From contig NZ_CP011503.1 in the NCBI RefSeq assembly GCF_001028665.1, forward strand, positions 3,162,001 through 3,226,000: a stretch of 64,000 bases of DNA. The letters are read 5' to 3'. Below are positions 63,163 through 64,000 of this stretch, piece after piece. The notes beneath the pieces are model-generated. The model saw only the letters and a list, made by a program, of their open reading frames with translations, was not told the origin of the DNA and searched no databases. The stretch is from Burkholderia pyrrocinia. Its GTDB lineage: Bacteria; Pseudomonadota; Gammaproteobacteria; Burkholderiales; Burkholderiaceae. The first letter of the stretch is position 1, and each line of letters starts with the position of its first letter. Position numbers and translations under genes: made by a program.

Positions 63163-64000
63163 TCACGCCTTGTGCGGCAGGTGATCGTCGAGCGCGTACT
63201 TGGAGAGTTTCCGGTAGAGCGTCATCCGGGACCAGCTGAGCTTTTCCGCTGCCTTGCTCTTGTTCCAGTTGGTCTCCTGCAGGATCGCGATCAGGCGCTC
63301 CCGCTCGCCGTCGCCGCTGCGCGCGTAGGCTGCGAACAGCCGGCGGAACGGCTCGCGCAGATGCTCGACGCCGACCGTGCCGACAGGTGGATCGATGAAG
63401 ATCGATTCGACGAGATTGCGCAGTTCGCGGACGTTGCCGGGCCAGTGATACGCGCGCATGCAGGCAACGAGATCCGCGCTCGGCGCGCCGACCTGCGCGT
63501 CGTAACGCCGGTTGAATTCGCGGACGTGGTGTGCGAACAGCTCGACGAGATCGTCGCGCCGCTCCTTCAGCGGCGGCAGGCACAGCATCGCGACGTTGAG
63601 CCGGTAATACAGATCGCGGCGGAACGCACGCGCTTCGACCAGCAGTTCGAGTTCCGAATTGGTGGCCGCGATGAAACGCACGTCGACCTTGACGACCGAC
63701 CGGCCACCGAGCGGGAACACTTCATGGCTTTCGAGCAGGCGCAGCAGTTTCGCCTGCGCGCATGGCGAGAGTTCGCCGATCTCGTCGAGAAAGACCGTGC
63801 CGTGGTCCGCGAGCCGCACCTTGCCGGGATAGGGCTGCTGCGCGCCGGTGAACGCGCCGCGATCATAGCCGAACAGTTCGCTCTCGATCAGCGTGTCCGG
63901 CAATGCCGCGCAGTTGACCCGAACCAGCGGAAAGCGCGCGCGGCTGCTCGCACAGTGAATCGACTCGGCAACGCATTCCTTGCCGGTGCCCGTCTCGCCG
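63163..64000 (-). CDS. sigma-54-dependent activator (partial)
   Basis: The window ends inside the AAA+ domain, so the N-terminal sensory domain is not visible. The visible 279 residues hold Walker A (GETGTGKE), the sigma-54-contacting GAFTGA loop, Walker B ([11 protein letters not shown]), the sensor region ([20 protein letters not shown]) and the R-finger segment ([11 protein letters not shown]). A Fis-type helix-turn-helix ([25 protein letters not shown] is the region, given in part as [17 protein letters not shown]) ends it. It lies directly upstream of the sigma-54 promoter and TGTGACA boxes and is the likely activator of the operon. Confidence 0.93.
   Translation of the reverse strand, partial: GETGTGKECVAESIHCASSRARFPLVRVNCAALPDTLIESELFGYDRGAFTGAQQPYPGKVRLADHGTVFLDEIGELSPCAQAKLLRLLESHEVFPLGGRSVVKVDVRFIAATNSELELLVEARAFRRDLYYRLNVAMLCLPPLKERRDDLVELFAHHVREFNRRYDAQVGAPSADLVACMRAYHWPGNVRELRNLVESIFIDPPVGTVGVEHLREPFRRLFAAYARSGDGERERLIAILQETNWNKSKAAEKLSWSRMTLYRKLSKYALDDHLPHKA

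Overview
The window looks like chromosomal DNA of a Burkholderia species, most likely of the cepacia complex. It is uniformly high in GC with strong codon bias. It carries many LysR regulators, DUF4148 proteins, an OhrR/Ohr pair, and TonB/ExbB/ExbD and YejABEF loci of the Burkholderia kind. The assignment comes from gene content and composition only; there is no rRNA gene or other definitive marker, and no tRNA gene, CRISPR array or insertion sequence was seen.

Layout. 1-5.2 kb: alpha/beta hydrolase, LysR, an ECF sigma factor with a small membrane protein and a ferredoxin, then an MFS transporter. 5.4-8.1 kb: a lower-GC island with an sce7725/sce7726-type gene pair (the second has a PD-(D/E)XK-like motif), followed by the remnant of a polynucleotide-kinase-like ATPase. 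8.1-26.6 kb: ordinary accessory metabolism (nitronate monooxygenase, GFA protein, OhrR/Ohr with shared operators, three tandem DUF4148 genes, RidA, SDR, acyltransferase, ChaC-like cyclotransferase, MaoC dehydratase) mixed with many broken genes. Three genes (a LysR, a GNAT and a small conserved gene) are frameshifted by tandem duplications of 79, 7 and 5 bp; a flavin reductase, a histidine kinase and a phospholipid N-methyltransferase survive as fragments. 26.7-44 kb: an RND pump, YejABEF peptide importer, a TonB-dependent receptor, an XRE-cupin regulator and a TonB/ExbB/ExbD/ExbD/TPR energising operon, all on the minus strand; a short motif TTCG-N4-ACTAA recurs upstream of three of these units. 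44.8-47 kb: YbaK-like deacylase, cysteine synthase and an adenosine-specific kinase family protein.

47.06-64 kb, minus strand, is the most interesting part. An eleven-gene, 15.8-kb operon is preceded by a good sigma-54 promoter (62931-62945) and by repeated TGTGACA boxes, directly downstream of a sigma-54 activator gene that runs off the window. It encodes a DUF3467-like protein, an 1140-residue protein joining a PGRP-type amidase, a papain-like C70-type cysteine protease and an RNxNPGN lysozyme-like segment, a leaderless subtilase, an IPT/TIG-type protein, four divergent paralogs of an unrecognised family and several other unrecognised proteins. No member shows a clear export signal. It looks like an undescribed, activator-triggered multi-protein system, perhaps an assembly that carries or releases wall-degrading activity. 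That function is inference; the gene content, promoter and paralogy are visible in the sequence.
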